From NCBI RefSeq assembly GCF_900167115.1, contig NZ_FUXZ01000011.1, positions 1-64,000 on the forward strand: a stretch of 64,000 bases of DNA, in the 5' to 3' direction. This document shows, piece after piece, positions 8,306 to 19,400 of the stretch. Source of the DNA: Eubacterium uniforme (GTDB lineage Bacteria > Bacillota > Clostridia > Lachnospirales > Lachnospiraceae). The position numbers and the translations under genes were made by a program. Position 1 is the stretch's first letter. Every line of letters begins with the position of its first letter. A model generated the notes under the pieces. It saw nothing but the letters and a program-made list of their open reading frames with translations. It had not been told where the DNA came from and did not search any database.

Positions 8306-9121
8306 TTAAAAATGGCCACCGCCACCACCGTGGCTAGTACCTGATGACCCCATATGAATTGACGAACCACCACCGCCACCTCTAGAGTCACTATCACGTT
8401 CAATTCTCGTTCTTGTAACAGTCTTATTAATAAACTCATCGTTCTTTAAATTTAGATTCAAGCTTCCATCAACAACATATGATGCAGCATTATCAACACT
8501 TCTTACAGACTTGTTACCTGAAGCAAATACAAGTAATGTAATTGCGCCTATAATTAAACCTGTTACAAGTGAAACAAGACCAGCCATAGCAACCATACCT
8601 TTAGTTACTGGCATATGCCCTGTATCATATGGTTTACCTTTTTCAGCCTGTTTTAAGAACATGTCGCAATTATCTTTAAATTTTACAAAAGCTTTATAAT
8701 AATCACCGTTCTTTAAACATGGAACAATCTGTTTTTCGCCAATATAATCAATACCAGCATCAGTAAATGCGTCGATACAAGTACCTGTAGTTGAAATCCA
8801 CCAGCCTCTTGTTTCCATGTCTATTAATAAAAGTACACCATCTTTTTCATAAATATTATAATCATAGAAATCGTCTGCATACTGTGTAATTGTTTTATCA
8901 TATGTTGAATTAGTAGTTACAACAACTATGTCGCAACCCCATTTATCAGATAATATACTTAAATCTTCTCTTAGAGTTGCAACTTCTTTTGAAGATAAAA
9001 GATGTGCATCATCAGTAACATATATTTTTGATTCTTTCCTATTTGCATAAATCTTATTAGTATAAGTTCCTAAAAGCATAAGCGTTAGAAAGAATAAAAA
9101 TAATCTTTTCATCTTATTCAT
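8306..9121 (-). CDS. TPM-domain membrane protein with Gly-rich tail
   Basis: Secreted or membrane-anchored protein of 271 residues. It has a signal/anchor helix (about 6-24), a TPM domain from YVTDDAHLLS through about residue 160, a second membrane helix (MVAMAGLVSLVTGLIIGAIT region) and a Gly/Ser/His-rich end (SRGGGGGSS, SHGGGGGHF). TPM domains occur in photosystem II repair phosphatase TLP18.3 and in many bacterial proteins of unknown role. Only 9 bp separate it from the zinc-ribbon gene upstream, and an SPFH gene follows in the same cluster, suggesting one membrane-quality or assembly unit. Confidence 0.85.
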   Translation of the reverse strand: MNKMKRLFLFFLTLMLLGTYTNKIYANRKESKIYVTDDAHLLSSKEVATLREDLSILSDKWGCDIVVVTTNSTYDKTITQYADDFYDYNIYEKDGVLLLIDMETRGWWISTTGTCIDAFTDAGIDYIGEKQIVPCLKNGDYYKAFVKFKDNCDMFLKQAEKGKPYDTGHMPVTKGMVAMAGLVSLVTGLIIGAITLLVFASGNKSVRSVDNAASYVVDGSLNLNLKNDEFINKTVTRTRIERDSDSRGGGGGSSIHMGSSGTSHGGGGGHF

Positions 9122-9130
9122 ACTTTCCTC

Positions 9131-10264
9131 CTATGCTCCTAGCACTATATAATATGCAATTAAAAATACAATCAATGTAGTAAGAATAGAAACGATAGCA
9201 AATAACCTAATCGCCTTACCCTTATCTATCGGTAAATCACCAACAAACTTTCCAGTCTGACCATTCATGGCAAATAGAAAATCCTGTCCATTCCATGATG
9301 TGTTTAAAATCCAAACTGGAAGCATGGCATACTTAGATTCCTCACTTGCAAATGAAATATTACTACTCTCACAAGTAAGTGATGTATATCCTAAAATAGT
9401 ATTTCTAAAATAATCCTCTGTACTTTGCTTAATTCTTGTATTTGCAATTGGTACACAAGTCTCTGAATCTTCATCAAATTTATTTGCTAAAAAACCAGAT
9501 AAGTACGCTGTTTGGAAATCCACCGCATCCTTATAATCGTATGGCTCTATCGACTCCATAAGATCATTAGGCATTTTAGAAGAACCATCAACAGGAACCT
9601 TGTCAAATGCTAAGGAACCTGATCTATCAATTCTATAAAAACTTGTTTCTGTTATTCTATAATCACCTGATTCATAGGTGAATACTTTTGTTCCCTTAAA
9701 TGAAAGATTCGCATCCACTTTAGCATTATATAACCAAAACGGAACATACAAAGCTTTAATTTCATCAATATGATTTTTTTCTTTAAATACATTAGGGAGC
9801 AAATACTTTCCCTTATAGTGATTTACAAGCCTTCTTTTAGCTTCTTCCTTATCAAGTTTAAAAGGAATAACTAAATTTGGTTTTAACTCACCTTTAAATG
9901 CATCCATGATAACTACTGGGTTTCCACAATATGGGCACTCTGAAGCACCCATTGTTTTATCACCAATAATCTCACCACCGCAGGATTTACAATAGTATAC
10001 AACCATACCATCGCTCTCATCCCACTGTTCATCAGTATTTGTTTCGTTACTAAAATTGTCATCATCCGTATTAGATTCAACCTGAGTCTGTTCTTCTTTA
10101 TTAGTTTCTTCCTTAGGTTTTTCATCTAATTCAGTATCATATTCTTTTAAAGCTTCAACATCAAATTCCGAGTCGCAATATGGACACTTCATCTTCTGCA
10201 ACTTATTATCAAATATCAGACCACCATTACAATTGGGGCATTTATATTCAAATGTATCAGCCAT
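9131..10264 (-). CDS. Zinc-ribbon membrane protein (TFIIB-type ribbon)
   Basis: 377-residue protein with two CxxC zinc ribbons: CPNCNGG...CPYCDSEF near the N-terminus and CKSCGGE...CPYCGNP around 92-118. An acidic, low-complexity linker lies between them. The middle part is a beta-rich domain of unknown function and the end is a single hydrophobic helix (LFAIVSILTTLIVFLIAYYI). This family is repeatedly found with TPM and SPFH genes in Firmicutes. It is 9 bp upstream of the TPM gene and 46 bp downstream of the SPFH gene. Confidence 0.8.
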   Translation of the reverse strand: MADTFEYKCPNCNGGLIFDNKLQKMKCPYCDSEFDVEALKEYDTELDEKPKEETNKEEQTQVESNTDDDNFSNETNTDEQWDESDGMVVYYCKSCGGEIIGDKTMGASECPYCGNPVVIMDAFKGELKPNLVIPFKLDKEEAKRRLVNHYKGKYLLPNVFKEKNHIDEIKALYVPFWLYNAKVDANLSFKGTKVFTYESGDYRITETSFYRIDRSGSLAFDKVPVDGSSKMPNDLMESIEPYDYKDAVDFQTAYLSGFLANKFDEDSETCVPIANTRIKQSTEDYFRNTILGYTSLTCESSNISFASEESKYAMLPVWILNTSWNGQDFLFAMNGQTGKFVGDLPIDKGKAIRLFAIVSILTTLIVFLIAYYIVLGA

Positions 10265-10310
10265 TCATCCTCTCCATTACCCTATAAATTATTTATAAAT
10301 TATTTATACC

Positions 10311-11546
10311 TTATAAACTCTGACCGCAGTTTGGACAGAACTTAGCAGGAGTTGCTGTATCAAGCTTAGTTCCACAATTTGGACAGAATGCTACAGCTGC
10401 TACCTCTGGTTTCTTACTTCCGCAATTAGTACAGAAGTTACCACTATTTGCTGTTCCACATGAACATGTCCAAGTTGCTCCACCTGCTGCTGCCTGTGGC
10501 GCTGCTGGCTGTGCAGGCTGTGCTTGCTGCTGAGCTGCACCCTGAGCGTATAATCCCTGAGCCTGGTTCATCATACCAGCTGTACCTGCTGCCATGCCCA
10601 TACCCATAAATCCTGTCATAGCACCTGATTCGTTATTAGCAGCTCCAACCATAGCTTCTGCCTGTGCATCAACAAGCTTAGCTGCTGCCATAGTAGGATT
10701 CTTATACATACCAGTTCTCTGTGCTTCTCTAAGAAGTTTTTCATCCTCTTCTGATAACTGAATTGGATTAAGACTAACATTCTCTACCCAAAGACCTCTT
10801 GTCTCAAGCCATCTATCCTTAAGTTCTACATTAATGCTATCCTTTAATTCATCTAAATGTGCAAGAACTTCATTAGGTCTAATACCCATTGCTGAAAGCT
10901 TTGCAACAGCTGGCTGCAATGCATCAGAAAACTCTGTCTTACACTGATGTTCAATTTCTTCAAATTTATATTCATCAGGAACATTACCAGCTAAATTTGT
11001 GAATAAAACAATAGGGTCTTTTACTCTAAATGAATAAACACCATTAATTCTTAATTTCATGTCGATATCAAGACCTATGTTATTATCAACAACTCTAAAT
11101 GAAATTGGTCCATTAGTACCAAATTTATTACCTGTAAGTTCCTTTGTATTTACAAAATAAACTCTCTGATCATTACCTGTGTCCCCACCAAAAGTAAGTC
11201 TCTTTCCGAGTTTTTTAAATGTTTCCTTTAATCCTTCACCAAGACCACCTGTAAAAATACTAGGTTCTGATGAAGCATCCCATGTAAATGCACCTGGTTC
11301 AGCACAAACTTCAACAACCTTACCCTGATCAGTAATAAGCATACACTGACCTACAGCTACCGAAATAACAGATCCATTAGTAATGATATTATCACTACCT
11401 TTTTTATTAGATGATTTAGAAGATGTTTTTTTCTCACCTTTTACTATCAATGTATCATCTGGAATAGATTCACATATGAAATACTCTTTCCATTGATCTG
11501 CTAACACTGTTGATGTTGCTGCAAGTGCAGCCTTAATTAATCCCAT
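10311..11546 (-). CDS. SPFH-domain protein with C-terminal zinc ribbons
   Basis: The start is placed at 11546 (MGLIKAALAATSTVLADQWKE) because AAGGAGAA lies 6 bp before it; an upstream in-frame ATG at 11588 has no such site. The 411-residue protein has an SPFH/band-7-like core (the VAVGQCMLITDQGKVVE to NVSLNPIQLSEEDE region), an Ala/Gln/Pro-rich linker and two zinc ribbons (CSCGTANSGNFCTNCG and FCPNCGTKL...FCPNCGQSL). It belongs to the family often mis-named virion core protein. SPFH proteins scaffold membrane microdomains; the cluster with TPM and zinc-ribbon proteins supports a membrane-associated role. Confidence 0.85.
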   Translation of the reverse strand: MGLIKAALAATSTVLADQWKEYFICESIPDDTLIVKGEKKTSSKSSNKKGSDNIITNGSVISVAVGQCMLITDQGKVVEVCAEPGAFTWDASSEPSIFTGGLGEGLKETFKKLGKRLTFGGDTGNDQRVYFVNTKELTGNKFGTNGPISFRVVDNNIGLDIDMKLRINGVYSFRVKDPIVLFTNLAGNVPDEYKFEEIEHQCKTEFSDALQPAVAKLSAMGIRPNEVLAHLDELKDSINVELKDRWLETRGLWVENVSLNPIQLSEEDEKLLREAQRTGMYKNPTMAAAKLVDAQAEAMVGAANNESGAMTGFMGMGMAAGTAGMMNQAQGLYAQGAAQQQAQPAQPAAPQAAAGGATWTCSCGTANSGNFCTNCGSKKPEVAAVAFCPNCGTKLDTATPAKFCPNCGQSL

Positions 11547-11619
11547 AATTATTTCTCCTTGTAAACTTAACTTATTATCGGTAACCAACGGTAACCCCCG
11601 ACTTTATAATTTTATCATT

Positions 11620-12636
11620 TTACGGTTCTAATTTCAACTTTAATCTACCCTTTCCACTCTTAGATGAAAATTCTCCAATCGCACCATTAATAATTGTAAA
11701 TTGAGGCCCCTTATGTCCTATGTCCGCATCATAAATTATAGGCTTACCAAGGTCTCCTAATGCATCAAGAATTGCTCTTTTAAAATCAAGCCCAGTAAAA
11801 CTTTCAAAAAAACATGGTCTTCCAAATACAAATCCATTAGTATATTTAAAAAATCCCATCTGTTTATAACGTAATAAATTAATATATAAATCTTCAGCAG
11901 TTAAAGAGAACGTTTCTAAATACCATATATTTCCATCCTTTTTATACTTTTCAAGGAAATTAAGAGTATTATCATAAGGCATTCCAATTATAAAATTTAA
12001 TACATCCATGCAACCACCAATTAATCTACCTGATATTTTAATTTCATCCTCACCTGTTGCATTCTTCCAACATACCTTTTCATCATTAAAATATCCTTCA
12101 AAATTTGGTTTATCATGAACTTTACTTTCAAAGTAATCATAACTTTTTTGCTCTTTAATGTTACCCTTTAATATATCAAAATCGTTATTTACAGACTTTC
12201 CCCATCCGGACATACCATAATCACTATAATTTGCTCCATACATGCTTGCAACATCACATAAAGTTGGAAGTATGTATGTAAGGAATGTATTATCAGAATA
12301 TCCCTTAAACCACTTAGGTTTCTTTTTAACCTCTTCAAAGTCAACATATTCAAGCATTTCAATTAAGTAATCTCCACCTGCTGCTGAAACAATAACTGAA
12401 ACCTTATCATCTTTAAGTAATTTCATAAACTCATCAGCTCTATTTTTACCAGTAGAACTCGCGCCTCTGTCATCACTTGTAAAAACATGATCAGTAAATA
12501 CTGTATTAACTCCGCGCTTTTCTAAATTCTTCTGACCATTCTTAAATCTTTTTATCTTTTCTTCATCTGTTATTCCACATGATGGAGCAAATACTCCTAT
12601 CGTCCCACCAGCCTGAAGAAACTTTGGATATATCAT
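11620..12636 (-). CDS. S66-family peptidase (LD-carboxypeptidase / MccF-like)
   Basis: Serine peptidase of family S66, which cleaves L,D bonds in peptidoglycan tetrapeptides (LdcA) or detoxifies microcin C (MccF). The start at 12636 (MIYPKFLQAGGTIGV) has GAGGAGGAAG just upstream, so the in-frame extension to 12678 is not used. The candidate triad is visible: Ser in KGYSDNTF, Glu in YLETFSL and His in DIGHKGPQ. The 338-residue length fits the MccF-like branch. It follows addA directly on the minus strand. Confidence 0.88.
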   Translation of the reverse strand: MIYPKFLQAGGTIGVFAPSCGITDEEKIKRFKNGQKNLEKRGVNTVFTDHVFTSDDRGASSTGKNRADEFMKLLKDDKVSVIVSAAGGDYLIEMLEYVDFEEVKKKPKWFKGYSDNTFLTYILPTLCDVASMYGANYSDYGMSGWGKSVNNDFDILKGNIKEQKSYDYFESKVHDKPNFEGYFNDEKVCWKNATGEDEIKISGRLIGGCMDVLNFIIGMPYDNTLNFLEKYKKDGNIWYLETFSLTAEDLYINLLRYKQMGFFKYTNGFVFGRPCFFESFTGLDFKRAILDALGDLGKPIIYDADIGHKGPQFTIINGAIGEFSSKSGKGRLKLKLEP

Positions 12637-12681
12637 TATGCTTCCTCCTCTTATGCAAAAACTATTATCCGTTTTCATATT

Positions 12682-15600
12682 TTAAATTTCTATACTATCA
12701 CCGAGATAAGTTGAATATATGAAACTTTCAACATTATCATTCTGTAAAATTTGCGCAACTGCACGCTTATATATCTGTAACTGAACCTCATATTTTTTCT
12801 TAAGTTCTTTCATATCTGAAACATTATCTGATTTATAATCAATGATAGTTACTTTACCATCCTTTTCATAAAAGGCATCTATAATACCCTGAATAAGTAT
12901 TGGATCATCATCCTTATATTCTTTTGATATAGAACTAGCCTTAGTCGTAAATATAAACTTCTGCTCACGTCTAAGAGTTTTATTTATATGAGCCTCCCTT
13001 AATTTTTCATACATAGGACTTAATATGAATCTAGCATATACCGTCAAAGGAATCTCCTCATACTCATCGCCATTAATAAGTCCTCTATCAGCAAATGCAT
13101 CAATCATGTTCTTAATCTGACTATAATCACCACTCTTAATTAATTTCTCATCAAATTCAATGTCATAATCAAACAATTCAAATATTCTATGATACATTGT
13201 ACCAATTCTTGCACCACTTTTTTCTTCTTCATTTGAAATGAATTTTGGTTTTACAGGATAGACCTTTTCCGTAAAGACAACTTCATCTTCACTTTCTTTT
13301 TTAAGTTCTTCATAATACGCTCTTTTAATTTCTGAAATACTAACCTTAGTACGTCTCTTAGTCTGATAATCATATGGATAAACATATGAGAAATTATCTT
13401 TTATCTTCTTGACTTTTTCTTCAAATCCAGAAACATCTACTGAATCTAGATTATCAAACGTAACGACATCCTCTTGTAAATCCTTATCAGAACTTTCAGG
13501 AGCATCAAGTCTTTCTAGTAAACCATCAGTAGTATGTGCATTTATGGTACCATCTTCATCTGTTTCATAAATCACACAATCAAAAGAAACATCCACATCT
13601 CTACTTTGCATATATAAATCATTCGTTGTTTTAAATTCATATCCCTCTATCTTACCTAAAAGACATCTATGTCTACTTAATGCAAGTCCAATAATATCAA
13701 GATATGACTTCGCTCCTTCAATTAACGATGTAGGCATGTTTTCAAATGTATTGTCACTTCCATTAGAAAATATATTATCTATCTTTTCTTCTTTTTGCAC
13801 ACTACCCGTTATAATTAGTTTTTCCTCAGCTCTTGTAAGAGCAACATATAATAATCTTAACTCTTCACCCTTCATGTCTGAGTTTAATTTTTTCTTAATA
13901 CGTTTTTTATTTAAAGTATCAGCCTTAATCCTTAATTCCTTATCATTAAATGTTAAACCTATACCAAGCTGTCTATCTAAAACAACATTATTATTTTCAT
14001 CACGAGTATTATATTCCTTACCCGTAGCAAATAAAAATACAATAGGGAACTGTAAACCCTTACTTTTATGTATAGTCATAATTCTTACTGCATCGTCATT
14101 CTCATTAACATCAATAGAACCCGATACGTCAATCTCATAATCCTTTTGTTTATTAATGAATCTGATAAAGTTGAATAATCCCTTATATGATGATTGTTCA
14201 AAGGTTAGAGCCATCTCTTTCAACATTTCAATGTTCTTAACCCTTACTCTACCTGCAGGCATGGATTTAACCAAATACATAAAACCTGTTTTATCTAAAA
14301 TCAAATCAATAAGTTCATAGATTCCCATATAATTTGTTTGTTCTCTAAAGTAATTCATTTGATTTACAAAGAATTCTGTTTTCTTTTTTAAAATATCATC
14401 ATTTCCTTTATCAATGTATGCTAAAAGGTTATTATAGAAATTTCTCTTATTAGCATTTATCTTCATAAGTGATAAATCCGAATCCGTAAAATCATATAAT
14501 TTAGATTTCATAACAGTTAAAAGCTTTACATCATTATATGGATTATCAATTATATCTAGTATAGAAAGCAAAAGTGTAATTTCCTCTGAAGAAAAATACC
14601 CAGTTGATTTCTGACTATAACTTTCAATACCATATTCAGATAATACATTCATAATTTTATTATCATACATACCTGTTCTACAAAGAATAGCTATATCAGA
14701 TAATCTTGCATTTCTATAATCTCCCAATCCTCTATCATAAACTTTATATGGATGTTCTGGATTTATAAGATTTAAAATCCTTTGAGCAACAACAGTAGCC
14801 TCTGCAATTATTCTAGTTTCAGAATCTTCTTTATCAGAAATCATAATAATTTCTGTTGCATTTGCTCCATCAGTAAAGCTTTCTGGAAAATCTGCTCCAA
14901 AAACAAGATGATTTTTCTTATCATAAGTAACATCACCTATATCTTTAACCATAACCTGTTTAAAGACATAATTTACAAAATCAAGAATTTCTTTTCGACT
15001 TCTAAAATTCTGATCAAGAAAAATTCTTCTTTCTTTTGCATCTTTATCATCACTATAGCTTTCATATTTTTGCATAAAGATTTTAGGATTAGAATTTCTA
15101 AAGCCATAAATACTCTGCTTTACATCACCAACCATAAATCTATTAGGTTCACCTTTTCGATGAGATACAGCATTGAGTATAGTTTCTTGAACCTCATTAC
15201 TATCCTGATATTCATCAATAAATGTGTACTTAAATTCATTACTAATGTCAATTGCAACATCAGTCTTTTCATATTCACCAGTTTTCTCATTAAACTTTAC
15301 AAGAATGTCTAATGCTCTATGACTTATATCATCAAAGTCCGCAATATTATTACGTCTCTTATACTCAGAGTATCTCTTATCTAACTCCCTACATAAATAA
15401 ATGATAACTTCAGCGTCCTTACTAGCCTTACAAATATCATCAAAATAATCAGACAATGATTGTTCAAAATAATTGCCTCTTATCATTTCAATGACATCAT
15501 ATGCATTATCCCTTATTGATTTAACAACATTCCAAGCTTCTTCTGTACCCTTAGGAGCTCTTTTGTTATCCTTAAATTTTAATGTTTTAATAATTTCGTA

Positions 15601-16413
15601 AATTTCTTCATACGAATCCGAATTAATTATGGATTCAACAGAATTTAAATAACCCTTATAAATATCTCCATATCTTTCATTAATGAGTGATTCACTTTCG
15701 ATAACTTCCACTCCATTAAGCATATTATCGTATTCAATTTTAAGTAAATCTTTTGTTATCTTTATAATATCCTTAATAAGTTTTGATTTTTTAAATTCTT
15801 CGAACGAATCATACTTATAACTATTAACACATTCATCAAACCACTTATCAGGTTCAACATATGCCTTTGAATATCCTAAAAGCTTTATAACTACTTTCTC
15901 AAGTTCATCACTTTTCTTCGCAGATGTATAATAATTTAAAACATTATATAAATCATCTTCATTTATATCTCCTGGATTTTCAACAATATCCCTTATAAGT
16001 TCAGCAAATGCATCCGATAACAATAACTTTGATTCAGTCTCATCTGCAACTCTAAACATAGGATCTAAGTCTGTTAAATTATAATACCTTTTAACAACCC
16101 AAGCACAAAAACTATCTATGGTCGTAATCTTACTGTTTTGTACATAGCATATTTGTTTATAGATATATTCATCATCTGGATTTTCTTCGAGGATTTCGCC
16201 TAATTTCTTTGTAAGTCGTTCTTTCATTTCAGCAGCAGCAGCCTTGGTAAATGTAACAGCTAGTATATTATCAATATCTGTTCTTCTTTCTTTAACAAGG
16301 CGCAATACTTTTTCAACCATAACGGCTGTTTTACCTGAACCAGCTGCAGCAGCAACTAAAACATCCTGATCTATAGCTTCAAGTACTTCTTTTTGTTTTG
16401 GGGTCCAATCCAT
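12682..16413 (-). CDS. addA: ATP-dependent helicase/nuclease subunit A (AddA)
   Basis: AddA is the UvrD-like 3'-5' helicase and one of two nucleases of AddAB, the Firmicute counterpart of RecBCD that resects double-strand breaks up to Chi. The 1243 residues start with the Q-motif WTPKQ and Walker A AAAGSGKT (about 22-29). They include motif IA VTFTKAAAAEMK, motif II FIDEYQDSN, motif V TIHKSKGLQFP and motif VI LLYVALTRAEE, then the C-terminal RecB-type nuclease with IDYKSDNV. It starts 4 bp after addB. Confidence 0.98.
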   Translation of the reverse strand: MDWTPKQKEVLEAIDQDVLVAAAAGSGKTAVMVEKVLRLVKERRTDIDNILAVTFTKAAAAEMKERLTKKLGEILEENPDDEYIYKQICYVQNSKITTIDSFCAWVVKRYYNLTDLDPMFRVADETESKLLLSDAFAELIRDIVENPGDINEDDLYNVLNYYTSAKKSDELEKVVIKLLGYSKAYVEPDKWFDECVNSYKYDSFEEFKKSKLIKDIIKITKDLLKIEYDNMLNGVEVIESESLINERYGDIYKGYLNSVESIINSDSYEEIYEIIKTLKFKDNKRAPKGTEEAWNVVKSIRDNAYDVIEMIRGNYFEQSLSDYFDDICKASKDAEVIIYLCRELDKRYSEYKRRNNIADFDDISHRALDILVKFNEKTGEYEKTDVAIDISNEFKYTFIDEYQDSNEVQETILNAVSHRKGEPNRFMVGDVKQSIYGFRNSNPKIFMQKYESYSDDKDAKERRIFLDQNFRSRKEILDFVNYVFKQVMVKDIGDVTYDKKNHLVFGADFPESFTDGANATEIIMISDKEDSETRIIAEATVVAQRILNLINPEHPYKVYDRGLGDYRNARLSDIAILCRTGMYDNKIMNVLSEYGIESYSQKSTGYFSSEEITLLLSILDIIDNPYNDVKLLTVMKSKLYDFTDSDLSLMKINANKRNFYNNLLAYIDKGNDDILKKKTEFFVNQMNYFREQTNYMGIYELIDLILDKTGFMYLVKSMPAGRVRVKNIEMLKEMALTFEQSSYKGLFNFIRFINKQKDYEIDVSGSIDVNENDDAVRIMTIHKSKGLQFPIVFLFATGKEYNTRDENNNVVLDRQLGIGLTFNDKELRIKADTLNKKRIKKKLNSDMKGEELRLLYVALTRAEEKLIITGSVQKEEKIDNIFSNGSDNTFENMPTSLIEGAKSYLDIIGLALSRHRCLLGKIEGYEFKTTNDLYMQSRDVDVSFDCVIYETDEDGTINAHTTDGLLERLDAPESSDKDLQEDVVTFDNLDSVDVSGFEEKVKKIKDNFSYVYPYDYQTKRRTKVSISEIKRAYYEELKKESEDEVVFTEKVYPVKPKFISNEEEKSGARIGTMYHRIFELFDYDIEFDEKLIKSGDYSQIKNMIDAFADRGLINGDEYEEIPLTVYARFILSPMYEKLREAHINKTLRREQKFIFTTKASSISKEYKDDDPILIQGIIDAFYEKDGKVTIIDYKSDNVSDMKELKKKYEVQLQIYKRAVAQILQNDNVESFIYSTYLGDSIEI

Positions 16414-16417
16414 AGCA

Positions 16418-19400
16418 TTAATCCTCCTTTCTTAATATATCTAAAACATCATTCTTATTCATTTTAATCTCGTTGTACTGATCATTCTTATTAAATGTTG
16501 GATTAAAATTACATATTGAAGTATATGCACAGTATTTACAACTTGTAGAACCACTATAGCAATATGGATGTCTTTCATTCTTACCTGATAACATATCATT
16601 CTTCATCTCATCCATACTATCTTCAATATAATCTCTTAATTTCTTAAATTCACCATCAGAAAGAACTTCACTATTAGTCGTAAGAGTACAATCTTTTTTA
16701 TATGTTATATTAACAACTTTTGAAGACCTATCCTTATAGTCAAGCGAATCATCCATTAAAGCTTCATCAGTAATTAAAAAGCAGTTTTCATCATTAACCG
16801 TATTACCCGAAAGTTTATTACCTACAAGCCTTATGTTAAATGCCAAGTCATCATCATACTTACCATCCGGACAAGCTTCATTCTTAGTTAAATACTTATC
16901 CTCATCAACATGATAATAATATCCCCCAACTGGAATTATTTCCTTTTCTCTATATACATCTGAAATCTTCTTATAAGTATCATTAATATATGCAAGCAAC
17001 TGAAGCTGTAACTTGTTATAAACCTTTACAATATCAAATACATTACTACCAGATTTATAATCAACAACACGAAAGTAAACTCTTCCGTCTTCCTCATACA
17101 CATCTACTCTGTCAACTCTTCCTCTATTTACCTTATATTCAAAATATTTAGGCGTAAACTTCGAAACTTCTATCTGTTTTCTAATCATTCTAATGACATT
17201 AACTGTTGCATCAATAATACGAGCTAATCTAAACTTAGAATATGAATCTTCAGCAAATACCTGCATGCTTTCATTCTTCTTGCTTACAATCTCAGCTGAA
17301 CTATCCACGAATTCAGTTATCTGCTCATCAGTTAACTCTTTCCAGCTAACATTCTTTTCATTCATAATTAAGCAGAACTGTTCCAGGCAATCATGATACA
17401 TATTACCAATATCCATACTCGAAATCTGATATACTTCTCTTTCTCTTATTCCAAGTGCAATCTCTAAGAACTGACTATATGGACACTTAGCATATTTTTC
17501 ATAACCTGTAATTCCAATCATGCTTCTAAGCGCATATAATTCTTCTGCAATTTCCTTAGTAAGAGTATTATCATGTTCATAAAATCTCTTACCATTTTCA
17601 ATCATTCTAAAACTCTTTTTATCATTACTATCCTTAAGAGATAAACGAATGACATCAAATAAGATTTTAGTTTCATCATCCAAATTCTTATTTTTCATTC
17701 CACTTAATGAAGCTAAAATATCAAATGCTATTTTTTCATTAACAATATAATCTAAATCATTAATGTCTACTATCTTTTCCTTACTTAGTCGCGCAATGCT
17801 ACTAACTCTTATATTTGGAAAAATCTTTCTAATATCTGCAACCACTGATGAAGGTAAAATTCCATCACCTGTTGTTGTTACATTGCTCCATGATATAGAT
17901 AAATTATCCGATGGTAATGCTAATAATGTATAAAGATAGAATCTATTAATAAAGCATCTGCTTCTATCATCAGGTGCCAATGTAAAATCTTTTTCTTTTA
18001 AGAATCTTCTATCAGTTTCACTAATAATTGAATTATCACTACTTGATGCTAAAACTTTACCATCATTAAATCCGCAAACATATAAACTCTTAATATCACT
18101 AACTCTGCTTCGCTCTATATCACCAACCATAACCTGGTCATGTACATTTGGAATAAGACCAACCTTAATTGTAGATAAACCTTCACTAAAAATCTCATTA
18201 AACTTTCTAGCTCCGCATTTTTCATCTCCTAAAAGGCCAACCATACTATCAAAAAGATCCATTACAATCTTATAAACCTGCTCATATTCTTTTGATAACA
18301 TGGCATCAGTTTTATCAAACTCAACTTTCTTTTTATATAATTTTCCCTGAAAATCCATATATACACAATATTTATATAAAGCCTTTGTAATATCTTTAAT
18401 AGTTGAAGACTTATCAGTAACAACATCATATACTTCCATAACAGGTTTAATAAACCTTCTTCTAATATCATTTAACTTTCTAAGTTCATCATCAAAGTCG
18501 CCTTTTTTCTTATAAAATTCATTAGTCCATGCTTTCTTACCCTTAATTCCATTAGCAATGCAATAGTTTTCAAGAAGGAAAACTTCCTCAACTTTAATGT
18601 CTGTCATATTTCTCTTTAAATAATGAAAAACACTATCAAAAGAAAAACCTGTTTCAATAATATCTAAAAGGGCACTTATGGTATCAACAAAAGGATTATC
18701 TAAAATTTCTTTTTTATTATCAATGAATGCAGGTATGTCATACTTATAAAAATATTCTGTTAAATATCTGCTATAACCTTCTAAGTCTGAACAAACTACC
18801 GCAATATCCTTATATCTTAAATTATTATTTCTAACCTGCTTGACTATATCTCTTGCAATAAATTCACACTCTTCCTTAGGATTATCACATTCAAAAAGTT
18901 TAATGTCTTCTCCCTCTTTCTCATATTCCTTAGGTTTTCCTCTAAAAAATATGTTTTCTTCTAAGTATGAAATCATGCTGTTATCCTTATATCTTTTTTT
19001 ATCATCAAGAATAACACTATTAATTAATTCATCCTCACTTAAACCTTCTGTATTGATTTCTCTAGCAATTTTTGAAAGCATAATAATAGTTTCCTTACTA
19101 AGCGAGAATAAATCATTAGAATTATATGAATTTACAGGATAATCATCCTCTTTTAATGTAACAGCATATGTACAACTTTTAGCCACTTTCATAATGCTTT
19201 CTATTAACTCATACTGAATTGGAGTAAAACCAGTAAATCCGTCAAAATAAAAATGTGAATTTTTAATTATTTCAGAATCTGCAATAACTTCTGATAACTT
19301 ATGAATAATATCATCATTAGTTATGTACTTTCCATCTATCTCCTTTTTATAAGCATTTACAATCATTGCTATATCAGCAAGTTTCGAATTAAGCAAAGGT

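Noticed and set aside
13736-14140. Long open frame on the plus strand opposite addA
   Set aside because: It lies fully inside addA on the other strand, has no ribosome binding site, and its composition mirrors the addA codons.
14782-15312. Second plus-strand open frame opposite addA
   Set aside because: Shadow of addA; Ile/Phe/Asn-rich without domain features or initiation signals.
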